Positions 43,556-55,584 of a stretch of 64,000 nt of DNA are shown here, piece by piece. The stretch lies in contig NZ_CH672414.1 in NCBI RefSeq assembly GCF_000152785.1, forward strand, positions 1,113,563 to 1,177,562, read 5' to 3'. Positions within the stretch are counted from its first letter, which is position 1. Each line of letters starts with the position of its first letter. Below the pieces are notes generated by a model, which ran no database searches, was not told the origin of the DNA, and saw only the letters and a program-made list of their open reading frames with translations. This DNA comes from Yoonia vestfoldensis SKA53 (GTDB lineage Bacteria > Pseudomonadota > Alphaproteobacteria > Rhodobacterales > Rhodobacteraceae). The translations under genes and the position numbers were made by a program.

Positions 43556-44241
43556 CGCAGCCGCGCCGCCCCCATGATCGCGCCATGCCCCGCCTGCTGG
43601 ATGATGGCGACAACAGCCTCCGGCCCGTCGGCCTGCACCTGCATGGCCAAGGGCGCGGCCCCGTCCCATTGCCCCAAAAGCACCCAGGACGTGACGATAT
43701 TGGCGTAATCCACCGTATTGCCCGCGTTTTCGCCGTTTCTGATCGCCACTGTCTGATGCGGCACATAACGGACCAGCTGCACGTCATAGACGCCCACAGC
43801 CCCCGGCCCCGCGTTCAGCGAAACCAGATCCCCCGACCGGACCAGCCGCAGATCGAACGGATAAGGCTGACTGGCATGGGCCTGCAATGCATCCATCACC
43901 TGCATCGGGCGCGATCCGACGATCTGGTCGATCCCGCCGACGATCATTTGCGGCGTATAGATCATCTTTGCCTGTGCCGCGCGGGCATAGGCCTGCTGGC
44001 GGGCGGTATGTTCTGCCTTGCCGAACAGATCGACCCAGCCAAGATAATCCCAGTAATCCACATGCAGCGCCAGCGCGATCACATCGTCACGCGGGGCCAA
44101 TGCGCGCAGCATATCATCGGCGGGCGGACAGGATGAACAGCCTTGCGAGGTATAAAGCTCCACCACCACCGCATTATCCTGGGCTGCGGCCTGTGTGGCC
44201 AGCAGGCCGATCAGCCCAAGTGCTACTCGTAAATGGCGCAT
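43552..44241 (-). CDS. DUF1223 thioredoxin-like exported protein
   Basis: 229 residues. Start MRHLRVALGLIGLLATQAAAQ (signal peptide, cut after AAA). The mature part starts VVVELYTSQGCSSCPPADDML with a CxxC, typical of the DUF1223 thioredoxin-fold family, then HVDYWDYLGWVDLFG and YTPQMIVGG. Its stop overlaps the convergent acyltransferase stop by 4 bp. Function unknown; likely periplasmic and possibly redox-active. Confidence 0.9.
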   Translation of the reverse strand: MRHLRVALGLIGLLATQAAAQDNAVVVELYTSQGCSSCPPADDMLRALAPRDDVIALALHVDYWDYLGWVDLFGKAEHTARQQAYARAAQAKMIYTPQMIVGGIDQIVGSRPMQVMDALQAHASQPYPFDLRLVRSGDLVSLNAGPGAVGVYDVQLVRYVPHQTVAIRNGENAGNTVDYANIVTSWVLLGQWDGAAPLAMQVQADGPEAVVAIIQQAGHGAIMGAARLR

Positions 44242-44318
44242 GTTCAATCCCGACTGACGCTGTCCAACCCGTTTAGGCAAAAAAGGGCCGAAATGCCAAT
44301 CAACCAATTGCGACTGTC

Positions 44319-44382
44319 TTGTGTACAATGTTTCAATCAGATTCCGGCAAAAAGCCATCTATTGTGTGCAATGGTATACAAT
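44319..44382. promoter_or_regulatory. Operator-like dyads upstream of acnA
   Basis: TTGTGTACAA at 44319-44328 is near-palindromic, and a second dyad (ATTGT...ACAAT arms, 44361-44382) lies 33 bp on. Both share the core TTGTGT(A/G)CAATG as direct repeats. They sit 90-150 bp before the acnA start in AT-rich DNA. The pattern resembles GntR/FadR-type sites, but the regulator is unknown. Confidence 0.4.
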
Positions 44383-44471
44383 TTTTCATCTACCCCCCTT
44401 GATCGGCCATCGCACATCGGGCAAAAGCGCAGCAATAGCCTTGCTTTGCATAAGCCATGAAAGGGATAGCC

Positions 44472-47249
<2,778 letters not shown>

Positions 47250-47254
47250 ACGCA

Positions 47255-47286
47255 AAAACCCCGGTGGAAACACCGGGGTTTTTTAT
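47255..47286 (+). terminator. Intrinsic terminator of acnA
   Basis: AAAACCCCGGTG (47255-47266) pairs with CACCGGGGTTTT (47271-47282) around a GAAA loop, followed by further T. Confidence 0.92.
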
Positions 47287-47297
47287 CGCTAGGCGGC

Positions 47298-47320
47298 GTA
47301 AGGTGCGCATTTTGCGCACC
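47298..47320. repeat. GTAAGGT-headed REP-like element, copy 3
   Basis: GTAA followed by GGTGCGCA and TGCGCACC arms around TTT, between the convergent acnA and ccmG genes. The stem is perfect over 8 bp. Same head as the other two copies. Confidence 0.6.
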
Positions 47321-47324
47321 CGTG

Positions 47325-47864
47325 TTAGCCGCCCGTCGCCTTGGCCAGTTCAGGCAAAAACCTTTGTTCGTAATCCGACCCCACCAGCGGGCCGATGAAC
47401 CGGAACAACACCATCCCGTCACCATCCACGATGAATGTTTCAGGCGGGGCTGTGACCCCCCAATCAATCGCGGACCTGCCGCGCAGATCAAACCCCGTGG
47501 CAAAGAACGGATCATCGTAATCCACCAGATAGCCCGAGGCCTGCGGTTGCTGGTCGCGGAAATTGATACCGGCGACACGGTAACCCTGATCTTGCAGCGC
47601 CAGCAGATTGGGATGTTCGGCCCGGCAGGGCGGGCACCAGCTGGCCCAGAAATTGACGATGGTCACCTCGCCACTGCGCAGATCGGCATCGGTCAATTGC
47701 ACGGTGCCAGCGACCGCCTCGGCCGGGACAGGCGGGGCTTGGCGACCGACAAAGGTCGATGGTAATTCCTCAGGATTGTCGCGCAAGAGACCGGCAAGGA
47801 ACAGGCCCGCAAAGGCGGCAAAAACCACCGGCGGCACAATCATCAGGGGCGACAGCCTAGCCAT
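47325..47864 (-). CDS. ccmG: Thiol:disulfide interchange protein CcmG/DsbE
   Basis: 179 residues, periplasmic thioredoxin tethered by an N-terminal helix (LMIVPPVVFAAFAGLFLAGLL). It reduces apocytochrome c before heme attachment. The active site is FWASWCPPCRAEHPN, and the GVTAPPETFIVD cis-Pro loop matches CcmG. The ATG at 47862-47864 (MARLSP) has GAGG upstream; the further TTG is rejected. It overlaps ccmD by 8 bp and is the last gene of the ccm block here. Confidence 0.95.
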   Translation of the reverse strand: MARLSPLMIVPPVVFAAFAGLFLAGLLRDNPEELPSTFVGRQAPPVPAEAVAGTVQLTDADLRSGEVTIVNFWASWCPPCRAEHPNLLALQDQGYRVAGINFRDQQPQASGYLVDYDDPFFATGFDLRGRSAIDWGVTAPPETFIVDGDGMVLFRFIGPLVGSDYEQRFLPELAKATGG

Positions 47865-48000
47865 TCTTTTCAACCTCGTCCAAGGCGGCGCGCACCCGCA
47901 GATACCGCCGCCAGCTCAGCCCCAGTATACCCGCCAACAGCGCGATACTGCCGACATAGGCCGCCGTCACCTCGACAGCATAGGTTCCCAGATCAGGCAT
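47857..48000 (-). CDS. ccmD: Heme exporter protein CcmD
   Basis: 47 residues from ATG at 47998-48000: MPDLGTYAVEVTAAYVGSIA..., one membrane helix (about 12-31, AAYVGSIALLAGILGLSW) and a basic C-terminal tail (RRYLRVRAALDEVEK). CcmD stabilises CcmC-CcmE complexes. It overlaps ccmC (8 bp) and ccmG (8 bp), which fixes its place in the operon despite its small size. Confidence 0.92.
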   Translation of the reverse strand: MPDLGTYAVEVTAAYVGSIALLAGILGLSWRRYLRVRAALDEVEKNG

Positions 48001-48721
48001 GTTGCCCCCTTGCCTGCAACGCCCTGATCCGGCGCACGCGAATTTCGGTACGGGTGCGCATCAGCACCAAGGCGACAAACAACAGCACGAACCCCGCGAT
48101 GCAAATCAGCAGCGGGTAATAAAACACATCCGCCACGTTCTTTTCCGCATCCAGCGACAATGATGCGCCCTGATGCAGCCCCTGGTTCCAGAAAAACACC
48201 GCATAGCGCGCCAGGATCGCAAAGATCGACCCCACGATGCACAGGATCGACGTCAGGTCAGCGGCGGTGTCGGGGTCCTCGATCGCTTCCCAAAGCGCGA
48301 TATAGCCCAAATAGAACAAAAACAGGATCAGAAAGGATGTCAGGCGCGGGTCCCATGCCCACCATGTCCCCCACATCGGCTGGCCCCAGACAGCGCCGGT
48401 CCACAGCGCGATCAGCGTCATCACCACCCCCACAGGGGCAGCCGCCCTTGCGGCCAGCGCGCTGACGTGATGGCGGCGCACGACCCAGATCATTGAGGCC
48501 ACCAGCATCATGATCCAGGCATTGATCGCCATCAGCGCGGCGGGCACATGCAGGTAAATGATCTTGACCGTCGATCCCTGTCTGAAATCATTGGGGGTGA
48601 AAAAGAACCCCCAGATCAATCCAACGACCAGACAGACCCCCGCCAGACCAAAGGTCCAGGGCAGGACAGATCTTGTCCAGCTCATAAAAAGCCTTGGATT
48701 GGCATATTCCCATAACGACAT
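47993..48721 (-). CDS. ccmC: Heme exporter/handling protein CcmC
   Basis: 242 residues, six-helix membrane protein of the heme-handling family. The tryptophan-rich WGTWWAWDPRLTS motif and the flanking His residues (YLHVPAALMAIN, HQGASLSL region) bind heme for transfer to CcmE. It follows ccmB by 42 bp. Canonical length. Confidence 0.97.
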   Translation of the reverse strand: MSLWEYANPRLFMSWTRSVLPWTFGLAGVCLVVGLIWGFFFTPNDFRQGSTVKIIYLHVPAALMAINAWIMMLVASMIWVVRRHHVSALAARAAAPVGVVMTLIALWTGAVWGQPMWGTWWAWDPRLTSFLILFLFYLGYIALWEAIEDPDTAADLTSILCIVGSIFAILARYAVFFWNQGLHQGASLSLDAEKNVADVFYYPLLICIAGFVLLFVALVLMRTRTEIRVRRIRALQARGQHA

Positions 48722-48763
48722 GGCGTCTATTTATCCTTCTGACACATCTGGCTCAATCCCCGA

Positions 48764-49420
48764 TCACCGCAGATTGATGCGTAACACGGCCGCAGTGGCG
48801 AATGGCAGGATCGCGAAACAGCCCGCCGTGATCCCCCCCTGCAAGATCAGCGCGCCGCTGGCGTCCAGCCCCGCCGCGCCACGCCGCACCGCCTCGGCCC
48901 CGAAGATCAGCGTCGGCACATAAAGCGGCAGCACCAGCAGCGACAACAACAGCCCGCCGCGGCGCAAGCCGACGGTCAGTGCGGCCCCAAAGGTGCCGAT
49001 CATCGACAGGGCCGGCGTGCCGATCAGCAAGGATGCCAGCAGATAGCCGTAGGCCTCTGGCGTCATCAACAGCAAAAAGCCGAACAACGGTGCCGCCAAT
49101 GTCAGCGGCAGGCCCGTGGTGATCCAATGCGCGCAGGCCTTGATCAGCCCTGCAGCCTCCAGTGGCAAGGGCGATGTGGCCAGCAAGGCCAGCGATCCAT
49201 CCTCGAAATCCAGCGCAAAGATCCGGTCCAGCGACAAAAGCGCCGCCAGCAAGGCCCCGATCCACAAGATACCCGGTGCAATCGGGCTGAGGACGTCACG
49301 GTCAGGCCCAACGCCGAACGGCACCAGCACCACCACGATCAGGAAAAACGCAAGGCCAAGGCCAAACCCGCCGCCTGCCCGCAACGCCAGCCGCAAGTCG
49401 CGTTTCAGCAAGGCGATCAC
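48764..49420 (-). CDS. ccmB: Heme exporter protein CcmB
   Basis: 218 residues, six hydrophobic helices; ABC membrane partner of CcmA. Family features: LLKRDLRLALRAGGG at the start, FALDFEDGSLALLATSPLPLE and GAALTVGLRRGGLLLSLLVLPLYVPTLIFGA. It overlaps the ccmA stop by 4 bp. Confidence 0.96.
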   Translation of the reverse strand: MIALLKRDLRLALRAGGGFGLGLAFFLIVVVLVPFGVGPDRDVLSPIAPGILWIGALLAALLSLDRIFALDFEDGSLALLATSPLPLEAAGLIKACAHWITTGLPLTLAAPLFGFLLLMTPEAYGYLLASLLIGTPALSMIGTFGAALTVGLRRGGLLLSLLVLPLYVPTLIFGAEAVRRGAAGLDASGALILQGGITAGCFAILPFATAAVLRINLR

Positions 49421-50031
49421 AAAAACGCCTCATCCGTGCCGCCGCCGGTGCCGGGGGCGGATTGGAACGGGGTCAGGTCGAGCACGGGCGCATCAAGCCC
49501 CAGATCAATATGGGTAGCGATCACCGCAATCCCGCCTTGGGCCAGATGGTCCCCCTGCAGCCAGCGCGCGAACATCGCCACCGATCCTGTGTCCAGCGAC
49601 ACGGTCGGTTCATCCAGAAACAGGATCTTGCGCCCGATCACCGCCAGCCGCGCCAGCCCCAGCCGCCGCTTTTGCCCCGCCGACAGGGTGCCGCCCTGCC
49701 GGTTGCGCAAGCCAGCCAGATCGAACCTGTCCAGCACCGCCAGATCCAGCGGCATGCCGTAAACCTCGGCCCAAAAGGCCAGGTTTTCGGTCACCGTCAG
49801 CGCGGTCTTGATCCCGTCGGCATGGCTGGCATAGGCGGCTGTTTCCTCTGGCATCACCACATCGCCAGTGATCGGCGGTTGCAGCCCCGCCAGCGTGCGC
49901 AGCAAGGTGGTTTTGCCAATGCCATTGGGCCCACGCAGGACCAGCGCCTGCCCTGCGACCAGATCAAAGCTGACATTGCTCAGGACCGCTGCACCGCCGC
50001 GGGCGCAGCCCAGACCCACGACATGCAACAT
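49417..50031 (-). CDS. ccmA: Heme exporter ATP-binding protein CcmA
   Basis: 204-residue ABC ATPase that drives release of holo-CcmE. Walker A GPNGIGKTT (about 34-42), ABC signature LSAGQKRRLGLARL and Walker B ILFLDEPTVSLD are present, followed by the switch His in IATHIDLG. It lies directly after the Mth938-like gene with no gap, indicating one transcript with secD-secF. Confidence 0.97.
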   Translation of the reverse strand: MLHVVGLGCARGGAAVLSNVSFDLVAGQALVLRGPNGIGKTTLLRTLAGLQPPITGDVVMPEETAAYASHADGIKTALTVTENLAFWAEVYGMPLDLAVLDRFDLAGLRNRQGGTLSAGQKRRLGLARLAVIGRKILFLDEPTVSLDTGSVAMFARWLQGDHLAQGGIAVIATHIDLGLDAPVLDLTPFQSAPGTGGGTDEAFL

Positions 50032-50385
50032 TCAGACAGGGATCAGGGCAACCGCGACGCGGCGCCCTTCGGATAAAAGCACATTATAGGTCCTACAGGC
50101 AGCAGGCGACGCCATGCTTTCCACGCCGATCCCGGCCTGTTCGAGCGTGCTGCGAAAATCCGCAGGCAGATGCGCGATTTCCGCACCAGTGCCGACGAAC
50201 ACCACATCGACATCCGCCATCCGGTCGATGATCGCACCCGTATCCGTGAACCCGTCCCAAGGTGACACGCCTGTCGGGAACACCAGCACAGCGCCCTGCA
50301 CGACCTTGCCGCCGATGCGAAAAAAGCCGGGGCCATAGCCGTCAATCGGGACAGAATCATTATATCTGATCTCGTTCAGGCGCAT
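50032..50385 (-). CDS. Mth938-like domain-containing protein
   Basis: 117 residues of the Mth938/NDUFAF3-like family (DUF498): MRLNEIRYNDSVPIDGYGPGFFRIGG, QGAVLVFPTGVSPW, VDVVFVGTGAEI, and SPAACRTYNVLLSEGRRVAVALIP. The family has a small alpha/beta fold; mitochondrial members assist complex I assembly. Linkage to secDF is common in alphaproteobacteria. The bacterial role is not established. Confidence 0.92.
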   Translation of the reverse strand: MRLNEIRYNDSVPIDGYGPGFFRIGGKVVQGAVLVFPTGVSPWDGFTDTGAIIDRMADVDVVFVGTGAEIAHLPADFRSTLEQAGIGVESMASPAACRTYNVLLSEGRRVAVALIPV

Positions 50386-50397
50386 CGGTTTCCCGCC

Positions 50398-51366
50398 TCA
50401 GCTATCAATATGGCCGTATTTGGTGCCTGCGGCGGGGTCTTTTTTGGACCAATCCCGCTTGACCCCCAACATCAGCACGATGTTCTTGGCGACATAAAGC
50501 GAAGAATAAGTCCCGACAATGATGCCCCATGCAATCGCAAAGACAAAGCCCCGGATCACATCACCGCCCAACACCAGCAATGCAATCAACGCGATCAGCG
50601 TCGTGCCAGAGGTCATGATCGTGCGGCTGAGCGTTTCATTGGCCGACAGGTTCAACACATCAACCAAGGGCTTGGCCTTGTATTTGCGCAGGTTTTCGCG
50701 GGCGCGGTCAAACACGACCACGGTGTCGTTGATCGAATAGCCCACGATGGTCAGCAGCGCCGCGATAATCGCCAGATCGAACCTGATCTGGAACATCGAA
50801 AAAATCCCAATCGTCAGCGCCACGTCATGGATCAGCGCAGCCACTGCGCCCACGGCAAATTGCCACTCGAACCGCAGCCAGATGTAAATCACGATCGCCG
50901 TCAACGCGCCCAAAACCGCCATGACCGCCGTGCGGATCAATTCGCCCGACACCTTTGGCCCCACGCTTTCCACGGATGGGAAGGTAATGTCGGGGGCAAC
51001 GCCGCGCAGGGCGTCTTGAATCTGCGCAATTGTCTGCGGCGAGATGCTTTCATCGCCATCTTGCGCCTGAATCCGGATCATCGCGACATTCTGGTCATCG
51101 TCAAAGGTCGGATCAAAGACCTGCGTGATACTGATATCGCCCAATTCAAGCGGGTTCAGCGCCTCGCGATAGGCGGCGACATCGACGGATTGGGTCGATT
51201 CCGTGCGGATCGACGTGCCGCCGCGAAAATCGATCCCGAAATTCAGGCCATACACCACAAACACCACCAACGACATGACCACCATCAGCGCGGACGCGCC
51301 AAAGCTCAGCCAAGCATAGCGGAAAAAGTTGATATTCGTCTGTTCAGGAACCAGCCGCAGGCGCAT
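50398..51366 (-). CDS. secF: Protein translocase subunit SecF
   Basis: 322 residues, inner-membrane partner of SecD. Family motifs: FGIDFRGGTSIR, the periplasmic P1 domain and the four-helix block with IGYSINDTVVVFDRARENLRKY and LSRTIMTSGTTLIALIALLVLGG. It uses the proton gradient to pull exported chains. It starts 4 bp after secD. Confidence 0.97.
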   Translation of the reverse strand: MRLRLVPEQTNINFFRYAWLSFGASALMVVMSLVVFVVYGLNFGIDFRGGTSIRTESTQSVDVAAYREALNPLELGDISITQVFDPTFDDDQNVAMIRIQAQDGDESISPQTIAQIQDALRGVAPDITFPSVESVGPKVSGELIRTAVMAVLGALTAIVIYIWLRFEWQFAVGAVAALIHDVALTIGIFSMFQIRFDLAIIAALLTIVGYSINDTVVVFDRARENLRKYKAKPLVDVLNLSANETLSRTIMTSGTTLIALIALLVLGGDVIRGFVFAIAWGIIVGTYSSLYVAKNIVLMLGVKRDWSKKDPAAGTKYGHIDS

Positions 51367-51370
51367 GGCG

Positions 51371-53032
51371 TCAAACCTCGATTGTCTTGGGTCGGCGGTA
51401 TGCGAACCAGATGGAAATCAGCGACCGGGTGACGAAAATCGCGGTAAAGACCGATGTAATGATCCCCAGTCCCAGCGTGATGGCGAAACCGCGCACAGGG
51501 CCGGACCCCAGCGCAAACAGGATCACCGCCACCATGAAAGTGGTGAAATTGCTGTCCGTGATCGCCGATAGCGCGCGTTCATAGCCAAGCTCGATCGCGC
51601 GGGCCGGGCCTTTGGCGGTTTTCAATTCTTCACGGATACGTTCGAACACCAGCACATTGGCATCCACCGCCATACCCACGGTCAGCACGATCCCCGCGAT
51701 CCCGGGCAGCGTCAGCGTGGCGCCCACCAGCGACAGCACGCCAAAGATCAGGCCAAGGTTGATCACCAGCGCGGTATTGGCAAACCAGCCGAAAAGACCA
51801 TAGCTCAGACCCATGAACAAGACGACCAGCAGCCCGCCCACCAGCGCGGCCAGACGGCCCGCATCAATCGAATCCTGCCCTAATTCGGGGCCGATGGTGC
51901 GTTCTTCCAGAAAGGTCAGTTCCGCAGGCAAGGCACCCGCGCGCAGCAGCACGGCAAGATTGGTGGCCTCTTCGGTGGTGAAATTGCCGGTAATGATGCC
52001 CGATCCACCCGGAATATGGCTTTGGATCGTGGGGGCGGAAATCACCTCGTTATCCAGCACGATGGCAAAGGGCGATCCGATATTGGCCAAAGTATAATCG
52101 CCGAAAACCCGCGCGGCAGAGGTGTTGAACCGAAAGCCAACCGCCGCCCGCCCGTTCTGGTCGAAATCCAGCTGCGCGTTTTCGAGCTGTTCGCCGGTCA
52201 CGACTGGGCGGCGTTCAAGGATATAGAACAGCCCCGGGTCATCCAGCGATGGCACAAGGAAATTGCCGGTACCGGGGGATTGGTTTGCATTGCTGGTGCG
52301 CGCGACCACAGGGTTGAATGTCAGCTGTGCGGTGGTGCCCAGCAGGTCCTTGATTTCCTGCGCCGATCCGACACCGGGCACCTGCACCAGCACGCGTTCG
52401 AGCCCTTGGCGTTGGATCGTGGGTTCACGGGTCCCAACCTCGTCGATGCGGCGGCGGATAATTTCCAGCGTTTGCAGCATCGTGCGTTCGTTCATGGCGG
52501 ACATTTCCGCCTCGTTGATCGTGATGGTCAGCAAGGTGCCATTGATCCGCACGTCGATATTGGACGCCGCAGCCCCGGTGAAAGACGTGACCGGACGGCC
52601 CAGACCGCGCACCAGCTCAAAGGCGCGCGCGGCCCCCGCCGCATCAGAAATGCGCACGCGCAATTCACTGGCGGGGCCTTCCTCGCGCGTCACAAAGCCC
52701 ACAACATCGCGTTCCGCCGCCAACACGTCACGCACCTGCGGCCAGAAACCTTCGAGAAAGGATGCGTGGACATCCTGCACCGCGACTTCGACCAGCAGAT
52801 GCGCGCCACCGCGCAGATCCAGCCCCAGATTAACCAGCGTGGATGGCAGGAATGACGGCCAAAGACCGGCATCATGTTCCAGCGCGGCACTGGTCTGGCC
52901 CGTGGCGATCAGCGCGCGCGCATCATTCGCCACCTCGACACGGCTGTAAAACCCGTTCGGTAGCGCCAGCATCAGGCCAACCACCACGGTCAGCCAGATC
53001 ATGATCTGCTTGGGATAAGAAATAGACAGCAT
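51371..53032 (-). CDS. secD: Protein translocase subunit SecD
   Basis: 553 residues. The N-terminal helix is followed by [16 protein letters not shown], a large periplasmic domain (about 90-370) and a five-helix C-terminal block with [19 protein letters not shown] and [18 protein letters not shown]. Works with SecF and YajC in SecYEG-dependent export. Twenty-one bp after yajC. Confidence 0.97.
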   Translation of the reverse strand: MLSISYPKQIMIWLTVVVGLMLALPNGFYSRVEVANDARALIATGQTSAALEHDAGLWPSFLPSTLVNLGLDLRGGAHLLVEVAVQDVHASFLEGFWPQVRDVLAAERDVVGFVTREEGPASELRVRISDAAGAARAFELVRGLGRPVTSFTGAAASNIDVRINGTLLTITINEAEMSAMNERTMLQTLEIIRRRIDEVGTREPTIQRQGLERVLVQVPGVGSAQEIKDLLGTTAQLTFNPVVARTSNANQSPGTGNFLVPSLDDPGLFYILERRPVVTGEQLENAQLDFDQNGRAAVGFRFNTSAARVFGDYTLANIGSPFAIVLDNEVISAPTIQSHIPGGSGIITGNFTTEEATNLAVLLRAGALPAELTFLEERTIGPELGQDSIDAGRLAALVGGLLVVLFMGLSYGLFGWFANTALVINLGLIFGVLSLVGATLTLPGIAGIVLTVGMAVDANVLVFERIREELKTAKGPARAIELGYERALSAITDSNFTTFMVAVILFALGSGPVRGFAITLGLGIITSVFTAIFVTRSLISIWFAYRRPKTIEV

Positions 53033-53053
53033 CTGGCGGCCTTTTCGGCGTCG

Positions 53054-53335
53054 TTAGGTTTTGGTCGGCTCGGTCTTGTTCAGCACCGATACGATCGTCG
53101 GCTTCATGACACGGACGATAACGCCAGAGGCGATCTCGACCTCGACCTCGCTGACCTCGTCCTTGACCTTGACGATCTTGCCGACAACGCCACCCTGCGT
53201 GACGACCTGATCGCCTCGGCGCAGTGCAGCCAGCATCGCGGCATGTTCTTTCACCCGCTTTTGCTGAGGCCGGATCAGCAGGAAATACATGATCCCGAAG
53301 ATCAACAGCAACATAACCAGATCGGCAGCTCTCAT
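53054..53335 (-). CDS. yajC: Preprotein translocase subunit YajC
   Basis: 93 residues: one N-terminal membrane helix ([16 protein letters not shown]) followed by [33 protein letters not shown], the YajC signature. AAGGGATCC precedes the ATG. First gene of the yajC-secD-secF-ccm transcript and divergent from serS. Confidence 0.96.
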   Translation of the reverse strand: MRAADLVMLLLIFGIMYFLLIRPQQKRVKEHAAMLAALRRGDQVVTQGGVVGKIVKVKDEVSEVEVEIASGVIVRVMKPTIVSVLNKTEPTKT

Positions 53336-53584
53336 TTTGGATCCCTTGTATTGGTTGGGGCCTGGCGGCCCGACAGTCGCAAGACCCTAAAAGTTGCAAG
53401 GCTGATTTGCAACAAGGTCCCTTCCTTGTGCCATATGGGGCAAGGGTGCGCCGGATGCAATCGGGCAGGCCCGCGCGGGGCGCACTTTTGCGCCAGCTTT
53501 GGGGGTGGGCGTGATCTGGCCTACTTTCCTCTGCCCGCAAACTGCGGCATATGTCGCGCAAACGACCAAGCCAAGGACAAGCCC

Positions 53585-54877
53585 ATGCATGATATCCGAT
53601 CAATCCGCGACACTCCGGATGCGTTTGATACGGCCCTGTCCCGGCGCGGGCTGGCCCCTGTCGCGGCCACGATCCTTGATCTGGACGAGGCGCGGCGCAA
53701 GCTGATCCTTGCCGCCGAAACCGCGCAGGCCGAGGCGAACAAAGCGTCCAAGGATGTGGGCGCCGCCAAGGCGCGCGGCGACGACGCCGAATTCGACCGC
53801 CTGCGTGGCTTGATCGCCGACAGCAAATCCCGCATCGCCGCCATGAACGACGAGGCGAAAGCGAAAGATCAGGCGCTGAGCGACCTGCTGGCCACGCTGC
53901 CCAACCTGCCCGACCCTTCTATCCCCGATGGCAAGGACGAGGCCGACAATGTCGAAATCCGCCGTCATGGCACGCCACGCATCTTCAGCTTTGCGCCGGT
54001 CGAACATTACGACATCGCGGGTATCAAACAGGGCATGGATTTTGAAACCGCCGCAAAACTGTCCGGCAGCCGTTTTGTGTTGCTGAGCGGCGCTGTCGCG
54101 CGCCTGCACCGCGCATTGGCGCAATTCATGCTGGATTTGCATGTCGAGGAGCACGGGCTGACAGAAACCATCACCCCCGTCATGGTCCGCGAAGACATGA
54201 TGTACGGCACCGGCCAGCTGCCCAAATTCGGCGAGGACAGCTATCAGACCACCAATGGCTGGTGGCTGATCCCCACCGCCGAAGTCACGCTGACCAATAT
54301 CGTCAATGGCGAAACGGTGGACGAATCCACCCTGCCCCGCCGCCATGTCGCCCACACGCTTTGTTTCCGCTCCGAGGCAGGATCGGCAGGCCGCGACACA
54401 TCGGGGATGCTGCGCCAGCACCAGTTCGAAAAGGTCGAGATGGTCAGCATCACGACCCCCAATCAAAGTGCCGCCGAACACGACCGCATGACGCAATGCG
54501 CGCAAACCGTGCTGGAACGGCTGGGCCTGCCTTACCGCACCGTCGTGCTCTGCGCGGGCGACATGGGTGCCGGTGCCACCAAGACCCATGATATCGAGGT
54601 CTGGCTGCCCGGTCAGAACACCTACCGCGAAATCAGCTCTGTCTCGGTCTGCGGCGATTATCAGGCGCGGCGCATGAATGCGCGGTTCCGCCCCGCAGGC
54701 GGCGGCAAGCCCGAATTCGTCCACACGCTGAACGGATCAGGCCTCGCCGTGGGCCGCACCCTGATCGCCGTGGTGGAAAACGGCCAGCAAGAGGACGGAT
54801 CGGTCGATCTGCCTGCAGCGCTGCACCCCTATCTGGGCGGCAAGACGCGGATCACGGCCGAAGGTATGCTCGAATGA
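53585..54877 (+). CDS. serS: Serine--tRNA ligase
   Basis: 430 residues, class II synthetase. The N-terminal long coiled-coil arm (about 25-110, Ala/Glu/Lys-rich) grips the tRNA variable arm. Motif 2 is [26 protein letters not shown] and motif 3 [16 protein letters not shown]. The start [15 protein letters not shown] at 53585 has AAGGA upstream. It overlaps the next gene by 4 bp (ATGA). Confidence 0.97.
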   Translation: MHDIRSIRDTPDAFDTALSRRGLAPVAATILDLDEARRKLILAAETAQAEANKASKDVGAAKARGDDAEFDRLRGLIADSKSRIAAMNDEAKAKDQALSDLLATLPNLPDPSIPDGKDEADNVEIRRHGTPRIFSFAPVEHYDIAGIKQGMDFETAAKLSGSRFVLLSGAVARLHRALAQFMLDLHVEEHGLTETITPVMVREDMMYGTGQLPKFGEDSYQTTNGWWLIPTAEVTLTNIVNGETVDESTLPRRHVAHTLCFRSEAGSAGRDTSGMLRQHQFEKVEMVSITTPNQSAAEHDRMTQCAQTVLERLGLPYRTVVLCAGDMGAGATKTHDIEVWLPGQNTYREISSVSVCGDYQARRMNARFRPAGGGKPEFVHTLNGSGLAVGRTLIAVVENGQQEDGSVDLPAALHPYLGGKTRITAEGMLE

Positions 54878-55584
54878 CACATATCCGGGCCTATCTGACC
54901 CTGCTATTCACGGTGACATTCGTCACCTCGCCCCTGTTTACCAGCCCGTTCAGCGGCTTTCGCGCCGATCAATTGCCGATCCCGCAGATCGACCCGCCGA
55001 TCCAGCCTGCGGGCTATGCCTTTGCGATCTGGGGTCTGATCTATGGCTGGTTGGTTGTGTCGGCGGTTTACGGGCTGTGGAAACGGCGCGGCGCGCGGGC
55101 TTGGGACCGCGTGCGCCTGCCGCTGCTGATCAGCCTTGCGCTCGGCACGCCGTGGCTGGCGGTCGCCAACGCCAGCCCGATCTGGGCAACGGTGCTGATC
55201 TTTGCGATGGCGGTGCCTGCGATCTGGGCCGTGATGGTAGCCCCGCGAACCGACCGGTACTGGTTGCGCGCGCCGGTCTCGATCTATGCGGGCTGGCTGA
55301 CGGCGGCGGCTTTCGTGTCGCTGGGCAGCACGGCGGCGGGATACGGCGTGCTGATGGGCGCGTTGGGCTGGGCCTATGTCGGGATCATCGCAGCCCTTGG
55401 CGTCGCGGTCTTTACCCAATGGCGCAGCCGCGCACCCGGTTACGGGCTGACAGTAATCTGGGCCTTGTTCGCGATCATCATGGCCAATGGCACTGCTGCG
55501 TTGGGCGTCAGCCTGCTGGCGGGGGCGGGTATCGCGGTGATGACGATCCTGGCCATCACCACCACGGGCCGCCCTATTTCTTGA
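54874..55584 (+). CDS. TspO/MBR-related tryptophan-rich membrane protein
   Basis: 236 residues with about six hydrophobic segments. The N-terminal part resembles the TspO/MBR family in [25 protein letters not shown], and Trp recurs in most helices, but the protein is longer than classical TspO (about 160 residues). Translation is coupled to serS (ATGA). TspO proteins bind porphyrins and affect tetrapyrrole traffic; whether this long form does so is unknown. It ends overlapping the convergent der gene by 11 bp. Confidence 0.8.
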   Translation: MTHIRAYLTLLFTVTFVTSPLFTSPFSGFRADQLPIPQIDPPIQPAGYAFAIWGLIYGWLVVSAVYGLWKRRGARAWDRVRLPLLISLALGTPWLAVANASPIWATVLIFAMAVPAIWAVMVAPRTDRYWLRAPVSIYAGWLTAAAFVSLGSTAAGYGVLMGALGWAYVGIIAALGVAVFTQWRSRAPGYGLTVIWALFAIIMANGTAALGVSLLAGAGIAVMTILAITTTGRPIS

